Part shown: piece after piece, positions 42,912-51,527 of the stretch
Layout of the letters: the number at the start of each line of letters is the position of its first letter
Numbering within the stretch: position 1 is the stretch's first letter
Source: Sphingobium sp.
GTDB lineage: Bacteria > Pseudomonadota > Alphaproteobacteria > Sphingomonadales > Sphingomonadaceae
Length of the DNA stretch: 64,000 nt
Reading direction: 5' to 3'
Assembly (NCBI GenBank): GCA_020446425.1
Contig: JAGRES010000025.1
Coordinates: 1-64,000, forward strand
Made by a program: the position numbers and the translations under genes
The notes under the pieces: model-generated
Told to the model about the DNA's origin: nothing
Database searches by the model: none
Seen by the model: only the letters and a program-made list of their open reading frames with translations

Positions 42912-43604
42912 ATGAAACGCTTTTACAAGGAAGCCGCCGCCGTGCCTTGCGAGGGCGGGCATGGCATTACGCTGGATGGCCGCACGGTGCGTACGCCTGC
43001 GCGCGCGCTGCTGGCCGTGCCGAACGCCGCGATGGCCGATGCGATTGTCGCCGAATGGGCGGCTCAAGGCGAGGATATCGACCCAGCCTCCATGCCGATG
43101 ACCGGCATGGCCAACGCAGCCATAGACCAGATAGCACCGGACACTGCTGCGTTCGCTGCGACAATCTCCGTCTATGGCGAGAGCGACATGCTCTGCTATC
43201 GCGCTGATGGACCGGATACGCTGGTGACGCGACAGTCAGAGCAATGGCAACCGCTGCTCGATTGGGCGACGCAGCATTATGCTGTGAAATTCGCGGTGAC
43301 GCAGGGCATATTGCACACCGCCCAGCCGCCCGAGACACTGGCTCGCCTGAACGCAGCAACCGCCATCCATTGCCCGTTCACTCTCGCCGCGTTGTCGAAG
43401 CTGGTGCCGATCAGCGGCTCGCTGGTGATAGGCCTTGCCACTGTTGAGCAGGCTTTTCCAATCACGCAACTATGGCAGGCCGCCGAACTGGACGAGCTGT
43501 GGCAGGCCGAGCAATGGGGCGACGACGACGAGGCGCTGGCGCGCCGGGCCAAGCGGCATGAGGAATTCACTCTGGCGGCGGAATTCGCGGGGCTGACCCG
43601 CTGA
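42912..43604 (+). CDS. ATP12-family F1-ATPase assembly chaperone
   Basis: A 230-residue protein of the ATP12 family, which in mitochondria and alphaproteobacteria protects the F1 alpha subunit before assembly. The N-terminal FYKEAAAVP...LDGRTVRTPARALLAVPNAAMADAIVAEW block and the ESDMLCYRA segment are typical. The start at 42912 begins eight bases after the upstream stop. The family is restricted to alphaproteobacteria and mitochondria, which supports the taxonomic placement. Confidence 0.88.
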   Translation: MKRFYKEAAAVPCEGGHGITLDGRTVRTPARALLAVPNAAMADAIVAEWAAQGEDIDPASMPMTGMANAAIDQIAPDTAAFAATISVYGESDMLCYRADGPDTLVTRQSEQWQPLLDWATQHYAVKFAVTQGILHTAQPPETLARLNAATAIHCPFTLAALSKLVPISGSLVIGLATVEQAFPITQLWQAAELDELWQAEQWGDDDEALARRAKRHEEFTLAAEFAGLTR

Positions 43605-43611
43605 AATTCCA

Positions 43612-43866
43612 TCACCTTTTATCGGACAGCTCCGATCGAATGCCCCGCAAGCAGTCATAGGCACGATACGATAAAATCATCTGCTCAAACAGAACACGCA
43701 CGAGCAAGGGCCCAAGAAATGCTGCAAATGGCCATGCCCAGTTCCCCAAGTTGTACAGGACATAAGCTCCATAAAGACAACCACACACACCGGCCCAGAA
43801 TAACAGTTGGAGCAGAATCGGCGCAATCATTCTCCGAAAAGTGAGAATTTCCATAATTACCCGCAT
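43612..43866 (-). CDS. DUF4282-like small membrane protein
   Basis: A roughly 84-residue protein with two transmembrane helices (about 15-35 and 40-58). After them LVRVLFEQMILSYRAYDCLRGI matches the tail of DUF4282 proteins. The ATG at 43866 has GGGGGAG six bases upstream; another ATG at 43872 lies too close to it. It is downstream of gmk on the same strand. Function unknown. Confidence 0.6.
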   Translation of the reverse strand: MRVIMEILTFRRMIAPILLQLLFWAGVCGCLYGAYVLYNLGNWAWPFAAFLGPLLVRVLFEQMILSYRAYDCLRGIRSELSDKR

Positions 43867-43926
43867 TGGCATCTCCCCCTTCCCAAGCCCATCATGAACT
43901 GCAAGTCAGCAGGGAAATAGCATATT

Positions 43927-44583
43927 CTATGCGGAACGGCCCAATCCCCGGATAAAACCGATCAGGCCGGTCTGGCGGCTGCGCTTCATACGCTCGGCGG
44001 CTAGAATGGTGCTCACCTTGTCGAAACAGGCCTGTGCGTCGTCATTGACCAACACATAGTCATAGCCGTCCCAATGCGCGATTTCGTTCGCCGCACGGGA
44101 CATACGGCCCTCAATTACTTCCTCGCTGTCGGTGCCGCGAGAGCGCAAGCGCCGCTCGAGCTCTTCTATCGAGGGCGGCAAAATGAACACGCGCACGACA
44201 TCACCGCCCGCAATCTGGTGCAGCTGCTGCGCACCCTGCCAGTCGATATCGAACAGCGCATCCTGACCGGCCTTCAGCATTTCCTCGACCGGCCCTCTGG
44301 GCGTGCCGTAGCGATTGCCGAACACATGCGCCCATTCGAGGAATTCGCCCTCGGCCACCATCGCCTTGAAGTGTTCGGTATCGACGAAATGATAATCCTT
44401 GCCGTCAACCTCGCCGGGGCGGATCGGACGGGTGGTGGCGGAAACCGACATGGTGATGCCCTTGTCGGCCTCCAGCAGCATGCGCGAAATGGTGGACTTG
44501 CCCGCGCCCGACGGCGAGGAAAGCACGAAAAGAAGCCCCCTGCGCTTGAAGCCGTGCGGATCATTCTGGTTGCTGCTGGCCAT
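43927..44583 (-). CDS. gmk: Guanylate kinase
   Basis: A 218-residue kinase that phosphorylates GMP to GDP. The P-loop SPSGAGKS (23-30), the GMP-binding TTRPIRPGEVDGKDYHFVD block (in two parts), GTPRGPVEEML and the DIDWQGAQQL segment are all present. The length is normal. A short basic C-terminus (RQTGLIGFIRGLGRS) follows. Confidence 0.96.
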   Translation of the reverse strand: MASSNQNDPHGFKRRGLLFVLSSPSGAGKSTISRMLLEADKGITMSVSATTRPIRPGEVDGKDYHFVDTEHFKAMVAEGEFLEWAHVFGNRYGTPRGPVEEMLKAGQDALFDIDWQGAQQLHQIAGGDVVRVFILPPSIEELERRLRSRGTDSEEVIEGRMSRAANEIAHWDGYDYVLVNDDAQACFDKVSTILAAERMKRSRQTGLIGFIRGLGRSA

Positions 44584-44629
44584 GCCTGCTAGTGGCGAAA
44601 GAGAGGGAAAAGGTCAACGGGGGAATGCC

Positions 44630-45205
44630 ATGGCGGCGAAACTGAACATCCGGAGCAATGCATGGCTGATAGCCGCCCTGATCGTGGCGGTAACCGCCGC
44701 GACATTGCTCGCCATGGGCCGCCCGCTCATCTGCACCTGCGGCGATATCAAATTATGGGAAAGCGCCGTGAACTCCGCCGGCAACAGCCAGCATCTCACG
44801 GACTGGTACAGCTTCAGCCATATCATCCACGGCTTTCTCTTCTATTTCGGCACATGGTGGCTGCTGAGCAAATGGCTGAGAACGGACACGCGTTGGACCC
44901 TTGCCATACTGATCGAAGCGGCCTGGGAAATCGCCGAAAACTCGCCTTTCATCATCGACCGCTATCGCACCGCGACTATCGCCTTGGGATATACCGGCGA
45001 TTCCGTACTCAACAGCATCAGTGACATTGTGATGATGAGCATCGGCTTCTGGTTCGCCGCCAAAATGCCGGTGCGGTTTACGGTCCTCACCGCCATAGCC
45101 TTCGAGCTGTTCACGCTGGTCATGATCCGCGACAATCTGACCCTCAACGTGCTGATGCTGACCTATCCAGTGGAAGCGATAAAAAACTGGCAGGCTGCAC
45201 TGTAA
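44630..45205 (+). CDS. DUF2585 (UPF0314) membrane protein
   Basis: A 191-residue integral membrane protein with about five helices. ICTCGDIKLWESAVNSAGNSQHLTDWYSFSHIIHG (in parts) and EAAWEIAENSPFIIDRYR are the conserved blocks of the DUF2585 family found in alphaproteobacteria. The ATG at 44630 is preferred; a nearer ATG at 44625 is out of frame. Divergent from gmk. Function unknown. Confidence 0.85.
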   Translation: MAAKLNIRSNAWLIAALIVAVTAATLLAMGRPLICTCGDIKLWESAVNSAGNSQHLTDWYSFSHIIHGFLFYFGTWWLLSKWLRTDTRWTLAILIEAAWEIAENSPFIIDRYRTATIALGYTGDSVLNSISDIVMMSIGFWFAAKMPVRFTVLTAIAFELFTLVMIRDNLTLNVLMLTYPVEAIKNWQAAL

Positions 45206-45223
45206 CGATAAATGCTGGAATAA

Positions 45224-45544
45224 TCAGTTTTCCGAAGAATCTGTCACATTCGGTGGCAAGCTGGCCGTGTCATCCGGAGCGACAACCTTGGCGGGCTTGG
45301 CATTGAGCGCTGCTGCCTCAAACTTGCGTTCCTGATTACGCTTGTACAGCTTGTGGCCCAGCCACGCGCCGCCAACCACCAGCGCGCCTATGGGCGAACG
45401 CCGCACGAAACGGCTCGCCACTATCCCTGCCGAAGCGCCGAGCGCCCCGGACTGACCGGCTCTCTCCGCTATGCGCGATCCCATGAAACCGCCAACGACT
45501 TTACCCAGCATTTTGATATGGCTCCTTTTTGCTTTCCTGGCCAT
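45224..45544 (-). CDS. Hypothetical glycine-rich basic protein
   Basis: A 106-residue protein starting MARKAKRSH, with GGAGG five bases upstream. Residues 12-75 form small, glycine- and alanine-rich hydrophobic segments (MLGKVVGGFMGSRIAERAG, then IGALVVGGAWLGHKLYKR) that could be two short amphipathic membrane helices. The C-terminus is acidic and disordered. It lies 55 bases after the sspB stop on the same strand. Not recognised. Confidence 0.6.
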   Translation of the reverse strand: MARKAKRSHIKMLGKVVGGFMGSRIAERAGQSGALGASAGIVASRFVRRSPIGALVVGGAWLGHKLYKRNQERKFEAAALNAKPAKVVAPDDTASLPPNVTDSSEN

Positions 45545-45599
45545 ATCAACCTCCGTAGCTGTCGCTGGGTTCCCATCGCCTTCCGGCAAAGAGGTGAAA

Positions 45600-46097
45600 T
45601 TATTTCCGCTTGCCAAAATCGACGGTCACAACGTTGGACCCATCATCGGCGCCAGCAGGCTCTGCAGCGGCGGCAGGCGCATCATTCTCCGCATCGTCAT
45701 GCGGTTGCGGCCCGTCATCATTGTCCTGCACCTGGAATTGCAGCGCGAAATTGACCGCCGGATCGACAAAGGCCGTGATCGCACCATAGGGAATGACGAG
45801 CTGTGCCGGCACCTGATTGAAGGTCAGGCCGACGCTGAACAGATCGTCCTCCACCTTCAGATCCCAGAACTTGTTCTGCAACACGATGGTCATTTCATCG
45901 GGAAAACGCTCGATCAGGTGCTTGGGAATGTCGACTCCGGCTGCCTGCGTCTTGAAGGTGATATAGAAATGATGCTCGCCGGGCAGGTTTCCGCCGGAAT
46001 GCTCCACTTGCCCTAACACACGGCCAACAACGGCGCGCAAAGCCTCCTGCACGATTTCGTCATAGGGAATCAGGCTGTCGGGCAGGGTGTCGCTCAT
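45600..46097 (-). CDS. sspB: ClpXP adaptor SspB, alpha type
   Basis: A 165-residue protein. Residues 1-120 form the SspB fold (LIPYDEIVQEALRAVVGRVL, FYITFKTQAAGVDIPKHL, FPDEMTIVLQNKFWDL, FSVGLTFNQVPAQLVIPYGAITAF), which binds ssrA-tagged proteins. An acidic, alanine-rich linker follows, and the C-terminal VVTVDFGKRK is the ClpX-binding tail. The start at 46097 gives the family's length; the frame is open for 25 more codons upstream. Divergent from the his operon. Confidence 0.92.
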   Translation of the reverse strand: MSDTLPDSLIPYDEIVQEALRAVVGRVLGQVEHSGGNLPGEHHFYITFKTQAAGVDIPKHLIERFPDEMTIVLQNKFWDLKVEDDLFSVGLTFNQVPAQLVIPYGAITAFVDPAVNFALQFQVQDNDDGPQPHDDAENDAPAAAAEPAGADDGSNVVTVDFGKRK

Positions 46098-46158
46098 ATG
46101 TGCATACCTAACGCTGGGTGAGACAGGGTCAAGCCTCGGTAAAAGGCGCGGCAAAAGA

Positions 46159-46186
46159 TTGCGCAGCGACAAATCCGCGTTATAGG
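46159..46186 (+). promoter_or_regulatory. Predicted his-operon promoter
   Basis: TTGCGC (46159-46164) and TATAGG (46181-46186) with a 16-base spacer place the start of transcription at about 46192-46194, on or next to the hisB ATG at 46193. This would make the transcript leaderless or nearly so, although GGGGCGG upstream could also act as a ribosome binding site from a more distant start. Confidence 0.4.
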
Positions 46187-46192
46187 GGCGGC

Positions 46193-46786
46193 ATGCGCAC
46201 CGCCGAAATCCAGCGAACCACGGGGGAAACCTCTATCCTCGTCTCCGTCAACCTTGACGGCACCGGCAGCTATGAGGTGTCGACCGGCATCGGCTTTCTC
46301 GATCATATGCTTGAGCAGCTTTCGCGGCATTCGCTCATTGACCTCAGGGTGGATTGCAAGGGCGATCTGCATGTTGACCAGCATCACACGACTGAGGACA
46401 CCGGTATCGCCATCGGCGAAGCCATTGCCGAGGCGCTGGGCGACAAGCGCGGCATCACCCGTTATGGCAGTGCCTATTCACCGATGGACGAGACACTGAG
46501 CCGCGTGGCGCTCGATATATCGGGCCGTCCCTATCTGGTATGGAAGGCGGAATTCTCGACGCCGCGTCTGGGCGAAATGGACACCGAGCTGTTCCAGCAC
46601 TGGTTCCACAGTTTCGCGGGATCGGCGGGCATTACGCTACACGCCGAATGCCTCTATGGCGAGAATAATCACCACGTCATCGAGAGCCTTTTCAAGGGGC
46701 TGGCACGTGCGCTGCGCATCGCAGTTGAGCGCGACCCGCGCAAGGGCGACACGATTCCCTCGACCAAGGGGACGCTGGGCGGATGA
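46193..46786 (+). CDS. hisB: Imidazoleglycerol-phosphate dehydratase
   Basis: A 197-residue single-function HisB (no phosphatase domain), which dehydrates imidazoleglycerol phosphate in histidine synthesis. The two manganese-binding histidine motifs, [13 protein letters not shown] and [11 protein letters not shown], and the later [14 protein letters not shown] and [18 protein letters not shown] blocks are intact. It starts the operon hisB-hisH-hisA-hisF-hisE and overlaps hisH by four bases. Confidence 0.96.
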   Translation: MRTAEIQRTTGETSILVSVNLDGTGSYEVSTGIGFLDHMLEQLSRHSLIDLRVDCKGDLHVDQHHTTEDTGIAIGEAIAEALGDKRGITRYGSAYSPMDETLSRVALDISGRPYLVWKAEFSTPRLGEMDTELFQHWFHSFAGSAGITLHAECLYGENNHHVIESLFKGLARALRIAVERDPRKGDTIPSTKGTLGG

Positions 46787-47397
46787 GCATTGCGCTGATC
46801 GACTATGGCGCGGGCAATCTCCATTCGGTTCATAATGCGCTGGTCAAGGCCGGAGCGAAGGATGTTGCGGTAACCGCCGACCCGGATGTGGTAGCGCGGG
46901 CGGATCGCATCGTGCTGCCGGGCGTCGGTGCGTTTCGGGCCTGCCGCGACGGGCTTTATGGCCTCTCCGGAGTCGTCGAAGCCATGAGCGCGGCGGTGCA
47001 TGAGCGCGGCGTTCCTTTTCTGGGCATTTGCGTGGGCATGCAATTGCTGGCTGATACGGGCGAGGAATTCGGCAGCCATGAAGGCCTCGGTTGGGTGCCC
47101 GGCACGGTGCGCCTGATCGATCCCGCAGACCCGGAGATCAAAGTGCCGCATATGGGCTGGAACGATGTCGTACCCGCCGCGCCGCATGGCCTGATCGAAC
47201 CGGGCGAGGCCTATTACCTGCACAGCTACCATTTCGACGCCTCCGACCCGGCGCATATCCTCGCGACCACGAAACATGGCGGACCGCTGGTGAGCGCGGT
47301 TGGCCGCGACACTATCGTCGGCGTGCAATTTCACCCGGAGAAGAGCCAGGCCTATGGCCTCGCTTTCCTCTCCCGCTTTCTGGAATGGAAGCCATGA
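46783..47397 (+). CDS. hisH: Imidazole glycerol phosphate synthase, glutamine amidotransferase subunit
   Basis: A 204-residue class I glutamine amidotransferase that supplies ammonia to HisF. The nucleophile is in [11 protein letters not shown], the catalytic H-x-E pair in QFHPEKSQ, and the PGVGAF oxyanion strand is near residue 46. It overlaps hisB and hisA by four bases each. Confidence 0.96.
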   Translation: MSIALIDYGAGNLHSVHNALVKAGAKDVAVTADPDVVARADRIVLPGVGAFRACRDGLYGLSGVVEAMSAAVHERGVPFLGICVGMQLLADTGEEFGSHEGLGWVPGTVRLIDPADPEIKVPHMGWNDVVPAAPHGLIEPGEAYYLHSYHFDASDPAHILATTKHGGPLVSAVGRDTIVGVQFHPEKSQAYGLAFLSRFLEWKP

Positions 47398-48128
47398 GCA
47401 TCATCGTTTTCCCCGCCATCGACCTCAAGGGTGGCCAAGTCGTCCGTCTTGCAGAAGGCGATATGGACCGCGCCACCATCTATGGCGACGATCCCGCCGC
47501 GCAGGCAACGTTGTTCCACGAGGCGGGCGCATGGCACCTGCATGTCGTCGATCTCGACGGCAGCTTTGCAGGCAAAGCGGTGAATGGCGCCGCAGTGGAA
47601 AGCATAGTCAAGACTTTCCCCGGCCATGTGCAGCTGGGCGGCGGCATCCGCAACATGGAGTCGGTCGAACGCTGGTTCGGCATCGGCGTATCGCGGCTCG
47701 TCATCGGCACGGCGGCGCTGAAAGATCCGGATTTCGTTAAGCTGGCGGCCAAGGAATTCCCCGGCGGCATCGTTGTCGCCGTCGATGCGCGCGACGGCAT
47801 GGTCGCCACCGACGGCTGGGCGGAGAAGAGCGACATGCCGGTCGCCGATCTCGCTCGCCGCTTCGAGGATGCGGGTGTCGCCAGCCTGCTCTTCACCGAT
47901 GTCGGCCGCGACGGCCTGCTTAAAGGCGCGAATATCGAGGCGACCGTCGACCTCGCCCGCGCCACTGACATCCCAGTCATCGCCAGCGGCGGCGTGGCTG
48001 GCATATCCGACATCCGCATCCTCGCGCTGCATGTGCAGGACGGTATCGAAGGCGTTATCACGGGCCGCGCGCTCTATGACGGGCGGCTTGATCTGGCGGC
48101 GGCTCTGGCTGTCGCGGAGGCGGGGTGA
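47394..48128 (+). CDS. hisA: Phosphoribosylformimino-5-aminoimidazole carboxamide ribotide isomerase
   Basis: A 244-residue (beta-alpha)8 barrel isomerase of the histidine pathway. [15 protein letters not shown] at the N-terminus carries the first catalytic aspartate, [12 protein letters not shown] the second phosphate/acid site, and [11 protein letters not shown] the C-terminal phosphate site. The start at 47394 overlaps hisH by four bases (ATGA). A palindromic repeat separates it from hisF. Confidence 0.96.
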   Translation: MSIIVFPAIDLKGGQVVRLAEGDMDRATIYGDDPAAQATLFHEAGAWHLHVVDLDGSFAGKAVNGAAVESIVKTFPGHVQLGGGIRNMESVERWFGIGVSRLVIGTAALKDPDFVKLAAKEFPGGIVVAVDARDGMVATDGWAEKSDMPVADLARRFEDAGVASLLFTDVGRDGLLKGANIEATVDLARATDIPVIASGGVAGISDIRILALHVQDGIEGVITGRALYDGRLDLAAALAVAEAG

Positions 48129-48146
48129 TGGATATACGAACCAAAC

Positions 48147-48239
48147 CCGTTCGGTTCGAGCTGCCATCGAGCGCAAGTCGAGAACGACTTTCTCGACTTC
48201 GGTTCTCGACAAGCTCGAACCTACGCTCGAAACGAACGG
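48147..48239. repeat. Nested palindromic intergenic repeat between hisA and hisF
   Basis: Outer arms CCGTTCG/CGAACGG (48147-48153, 48233-48239), middle arms GGTTCGAGCT/AGCTCGAACC (48153-48162, 48212-48221) and an inner hairpin AAGTCGAGAA/TTCTCGACTT (48175-48184, 48190-48199) build a nested fold. The TCGAGAAC/TTCTCGAC core resembles short repeats scattered in sphingomonad genomes. It lies within the his operon without breaking any gene. Confidence 0.85.
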
Positions 48240-48258
48240 ACAAGATATTGGCACGCCC

Positions 48259-49032
48259 ATGACAGTCCGTATCCGCGTCATCCCCTGTCTCGATGTCGCC
48301 AATGGCCGCGTGGTCAAGGGCGTGAACTTCGTCGACCTCACCGATGCGGGCGATCCCGTCGAGCAGGCGCGCGTCTATGATGCGATGGGCGCGGACGAAC
48401 TATGCTTCCTCGACATCACCGCAAGCCATGAAGATCGCGGCACCCTGCTCGACATCGTGAAGCGCACAGCCGAAGTCTGCTTCATGCCGGTGACCGTCGG
48501 CGGCGGCGTGCGTAGCGCGGAAGATGCGCGCGCGCTATTGCTCGCGGGTGCGGACAAGGTCGCGGTCAACAGTGCTGCCGTCTCACGCCCCGAAGTCGTC
48601 GCCGACATAGCCGACCGCTTCGGCAGCCAATGCATCGTCGCCAGCGTCGATGCGCGCCGGGTAGCCGAGGGCAGATGGGAGATTTTTACCCATGGCGGCC
48701 GCAAGGAAACCGGCATCGACGCACTGGAGCACGCCATCCGCCTCTCCGAGCTGGGCGCGGGAGAGTTGCTCGTCACCTCAATGGACGGCGATGGCACCAA
48801 GCGGGGCTATGATCTGGCGCTGACGCGCACTATCGCAGACGCCGTTTCCGTGCCCGTCATTGCCAGCGGCGGCGTAGGCGCGCTGGAGCATCTGGTTGAG
48901 GGCGTGACGCAAGGTCATGCCAGCGCCGTACTCGCCGCCTCGATCTTCCATTTCGGCCAGCACACGATTGGCGAAGCGCATGCCGCACTTGCCGCCGCCG
49001 GAATTCCAGTACGCGAGCCGGTGAGCGATTGA
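48259..49032 (+). CDS. hisF: Imidazole glycerol phosphate synthase, cyclase subunit
   Basis: A 257-residue (beta-alpha)8 barrel that joins ammonia from HisH to PRFAR. Catalytic aspartates are D12 in [14 protein letters not shown] and the one in ASVDARR. The phosphate sites VGGGVRS and [10 protein letters not shown] are intact. The start MTVRIRV at 48259 lies just past the palindromic repeat. The frame stays open upstream through the repeat and hisA, which is not coding in that frame. Confidence 0.96.
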   Translation: MTVRIRVIPCLDVANGRVVKGVNFVDLTDAGDPVEQARVYDAMGADELCFLDITASHEDRGTLLDIVKRTAEVCFMPVTVGGGVRSAEDARALLLAGADKVAVNSAAVSRPEVVADIADRFGSQCIVASVDARRVAEGRWEIFTHGGRKETGIDALEHAIRLSELGAGELLVTSMDGDGTKRGYDLALTRTIADAVSVPVIASGGVGALEHLVEGVTQGHASAVLAASIFHFGQHTIGEAHAALAAAGIPVREPVSD

Positions 49033-49063
49033 CTTAGGGCTGGGCCCGCTTCAAACAGCGTGC

Positions 49064-49384
49064 ATGACCGACAGTTTCGACCGCCTCGAAGAAACCATCC
49101 GCCAGCGCCGCTCCGCCAGCCCGGAAGAGAGCTATGTTGCCAAACTTACAAAAAAGGGGCGCGACAAAATGGCCCAAAAACTCGGTGAAGAAGCTGTCGA
49201 GCTAGTGATTGCCGCTGTGGGGGGCAACAGAGAGGAAGCGGTGAAGGAAGGCGCGGATCTTATGTTTCACCTCGCCATATTGCTCGCCGACATGGGCCTG
49301 TCACTTGATGATGTCCGCGCGGAGCTAGACCAGCGAGAGGGCGTGTCCGGTATCGCTGAGAAAGCCGCCAGAACCAAGGATTGA
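49064..49384 (+). CDS. hisE: Phosphoribosyl-ATP pyrophosphatase
   Basis: A 106-residue all-alpha pyrophosphatase (MazG-like fold) for the second step of histidine synthesis. The metal-binding EEAVELVIAAVGG and KEGADLMFHLAILLAD helices are clear. It is a separate HisE with no HisI domain; hisI is not in this window. It follows hisF by 31 bases. Confidence 0.93.
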   Translation: MTDSFDRLEETIRQRRSASPEESYVAKLTKKGRDKMAQKLGEEAVELVIAAVGGNREEAVKEGADLMFHLAILLADMGLSLDDVRAELDQREGVSGIAEKAARTKD

Positions 49385-49394
49385 GGAAACCGTC

Positions 49395-49772
49395 ATGCCG
49401 ATAGACCCGACTCTGCCCTATGACGACGACAATATCTTTGCCAAAATCCTGCGCGGCGAAATCCCTTGCAACAAGGTGTATGAGGACGATCACGCCCTCG
49501 CCTTTCATGACATCAACCCGCAGGCCCCCACCCATGTACTGGTCATCCCCAAGGGCCGATATGTGAGCTGGGACGATTTCTCCGCCAAGGCCAATGACGG
49601 CGAGATCGCCGGTTTCATCCGCGCCGTGGGTGAAGTGGCACGCACTGCGGGGCATGTCGAACCGGGTTACCGCCTGCTCGCCAATGTCGGCATGGACGCA
49701 CACCAGGAAGTGCCGCATCTGCATGTCCACATATTCGCCGGGAAACCGCTTGGCCCAATGCTGGCGCGCTGA
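49395..49772 (+). CDS. HIT-family (HINT-type) nucleotide hydrolase
   Basis: A 125-residue histidine-triad protein. The triad H-L-H-V-H is at 108-112 with catalytic H110; the N-terminal IFAKILRGEIPCNKVYEDD and FHDINPQAPTHVLVIPK blocks are typical of HINT proteins, which cleave adenosine phosphoramidates. It starts 10 bases after hisE and probably belongs to the his transcript. Confidence 0.92.
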   Translation: MPIDPTLPYDDDNIFAKILRGEIPCNKVYEDDHALAFHDINPQAPTHVLVIPKGRYVSWDDFSAKANDGEIAGFIRAVGEVARTAGHVEPGYRLLANVGMDAHQEVPHLHVHIFAGKPLGPMLAR

Positions 49773-49883
49773 CCGCAGCTCTGCAATCGTCACCAAACCC
49801 TTGCACATCCTGTTTTAGCCGATAGTCTCGCGCTCCATAACAGCGCGCGCCTCCCGCGTGCCCAGGAGCAAGGGACATCCCGA

Positions 49884-51467
49884 ATGATATTTGGTCGTGT
49901 AAAGCCCGTGGATGCCATATTGGCGACAGCGGAAAAGAAATCACTGACGCGCACATTGGGCGCATTCCAGCTCACTATGCTTGGCATCGGTGCCATCATC
50001 GGCACCGGCATTTTCGTTCTGACGTCCGAAGCGGCGCAGAAGGCTGGACCCGGCATGATGTGGAGTTTTGTTATCGCCGCAGTCGTCTGCGGCGTTGCAG
50101 CGCTCTGCTATTCCGAAATCGCCTCGATGGTCCCGGTTTCCGGCTCCGCCTATACCTATACCTACGCCGTGATGGGCGAGTTGCTCGCCTGGATGGTGGG
50201 CTGGGCGCTGATCCTTGAATATGCCGTGGCGGCCAGCGCCGTCTCGGTGGGGTGGTCCGGCTATTTCGTCGGACAGCTCAGGGATATAGGCATAGTCCTG
50301 CCACAGACGTTCATCGTCGGCCCCTATGCGGGCGGCATCATCAACCTGCCGGCTCTGGTCATCGCGTTGCTCGTCACGTTCCTGTTGATGATCGGCACAA
50401 CGGAAAGCGCGCGCGTCAACGCCATATTGGTGGCGATCAAGGTCACCGCGCTGACGCTGTTCATTGCCTTCACCATCCCGATCATAAAGGGCGAGCAGTT
50501 CGAACCCTTCCTGCCCAATGGGTGGTTCGGCAATGGTGAAGGGTCGGGCCTTGGCGCAGTGGGTGCGGCGGCTTCAATCTTTTTTGCCTATGTCGGCTTC
50601 GATGCCGTTTCGACCGCCGCTGAGGAAACCAAAAACCCTCAGCGCAACGTGCCCATCGGCCTGATCGCCAGCCTTGCGATCTGTACCATCTTCTACCTGC
50701 TGGTTGCTGCAGGCGCCATCGGCACGCTGGGCGCACAGCCCGTGACAGGCCCTAATGGCGAAGTGCTGCAGCCCGGCACGCCGGAGTTGGCCGCCCAGTG
50801 CCAGTCGCTTATCGCGGCAGGTACCGAGCCGCTGGTCTGCAGCCGTGAAGCGCTCGCCCATGTGATGCGCGCAATCGGCTATGACAATATTTCGCGCTTC
50901 GTCGGTCTGGCGGCATTTCTGGCACTGCCCTCGGTCATCCTCATCATGCTGTTCGGCCAAACCCGCATCTTTTTCGTGATGGCGCGCGACGGGCTGCTCC
51001 CTGAAAAGCTGGCAACTATTCACCCCAAGTGGAAAACGCCGCACATCGTGACAATGATCACCGGCGTAGCCGTCGCCTTCTTCGCGGCGTTCCTGCCGGT
51101 CGGTCAGCTCGCCGACATTTCCAACTCCGGCACGCTGTTCGCCTTCTTCATGGTGGCGATCGCCGTGCTGATCCTGCGCAGAACCCAGCCCGACCGGCAT
51201 CGCCCGTTCAGGACGCCGATGGTATGGGTGGTCGCGCCGCTAGCAATCCTGGGCACGTTGGGGCTCTATATGAACCTGCCCTTCGATGCGAAGATGGTAT
51301 TGCCGGTATGGGGCGGTGTCGGCTTGGTGGTCTATTTCCTCTATGGCCGCCGCTTCAGCCATGTCGGCCGCGGGATCATCGACATCCACGAAGACGATCC
51401 GGAAACGCCGCCTCAGCCCGTACCGCCGATGCCGGGCGCGCATACGCCGGGCGGCAAAGACGCCTGA
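49884..51467 (+). CDS. APC-family amino-acid permease
   Basis: A 527-residue transporter with 12 transmembrane helices. LGAFQLTMLGIGAIIGTGIFVLTSEAA (in two parts) carries the family's unwound helix 1 motif, and FFAYVGFDAVSTAAEETKNPQRNVP is the conserved helix 6 to loop block. A loop of about 40 residues near residue 285-325 contains two cysteines. The cytoplasmic C-terminus is proline-rich. It resembles cationic amino-acid transporters of the CAT/YfnA group; substrate not assigned. AAGGGA precedes the start. Confidence 0.88.
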   Translation: MIFGRVKPVDAILATAEKKSLTRTLGAFQLTMLGIGAIIGTGIFVLTSEAAQKAGPGMMWSFVIAAVVCGVAALCYSEIASMVPVSGSAYTYTYAVMGELLAWMVGWALILEYAVAASAVSVGWSGYFVGQLRDIGIVLPQTFIVGPYAGGIINLPALVIALLVTFLLMIGTTESARVNAILVAIKVTALTLFIAFTIPIIKGEQFEPFLPNGWFGNGEGSGLGAVGAAASIFFAYVGFDAVSTAAEETKNPQRNVPIGLIASLAICTIFYLLVAAGAIGTLGAQPVTGPNGEVLQPGTPELAAQCQSLIAAGTEPLVCSREALAHVMRAIGYDNISRFVGLAAFLALPSVILIMLFGQTRIFFVMARDGLLPEKLATIHPKWKTPHIVTMITGVAVAFFAAFLPVGQLADISNSGTLFAFFMVAIAVLILRRTQPDRHRPFRTPMVWVVAPLAILGTLGLYMNLPFDAKMVLPVWGGVGLVVYFLYGRRFSHVGRGIIDIHEDDPETPPQPVPPMPGAHTPGGKDA

Positions 51468-51495
51468 ACCCGCTTTCCTATATTCAAGTGAAGCG

Positions 51496-51526
51496 AAAGG
51501 CCCGGCTCGAACAGCTGGGCCTTTTT
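51496..51526. terminator. Bidirectional terminator between permease and MFS genes
   Basis: A 12-bp stem (AAAGGCCC-G-GCT with AGC-T-GGGCCTTT, 51496-51524) closes a 5-base loop. T runs follow on the plus strand (CCTTTTTC) and A runs precede it, so it can stop transcripts from both convergent genes. Confidence 0.85.
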
Positions 51527-51527
51527 C

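Noticed and set aside
47773-48258. N-terminal extension of HisF through the repeat and hisA
   Set aside because: The frame is open, but HisF length and the IPCLDV start block place the start at 48259; the extension reads hisA out of frame.
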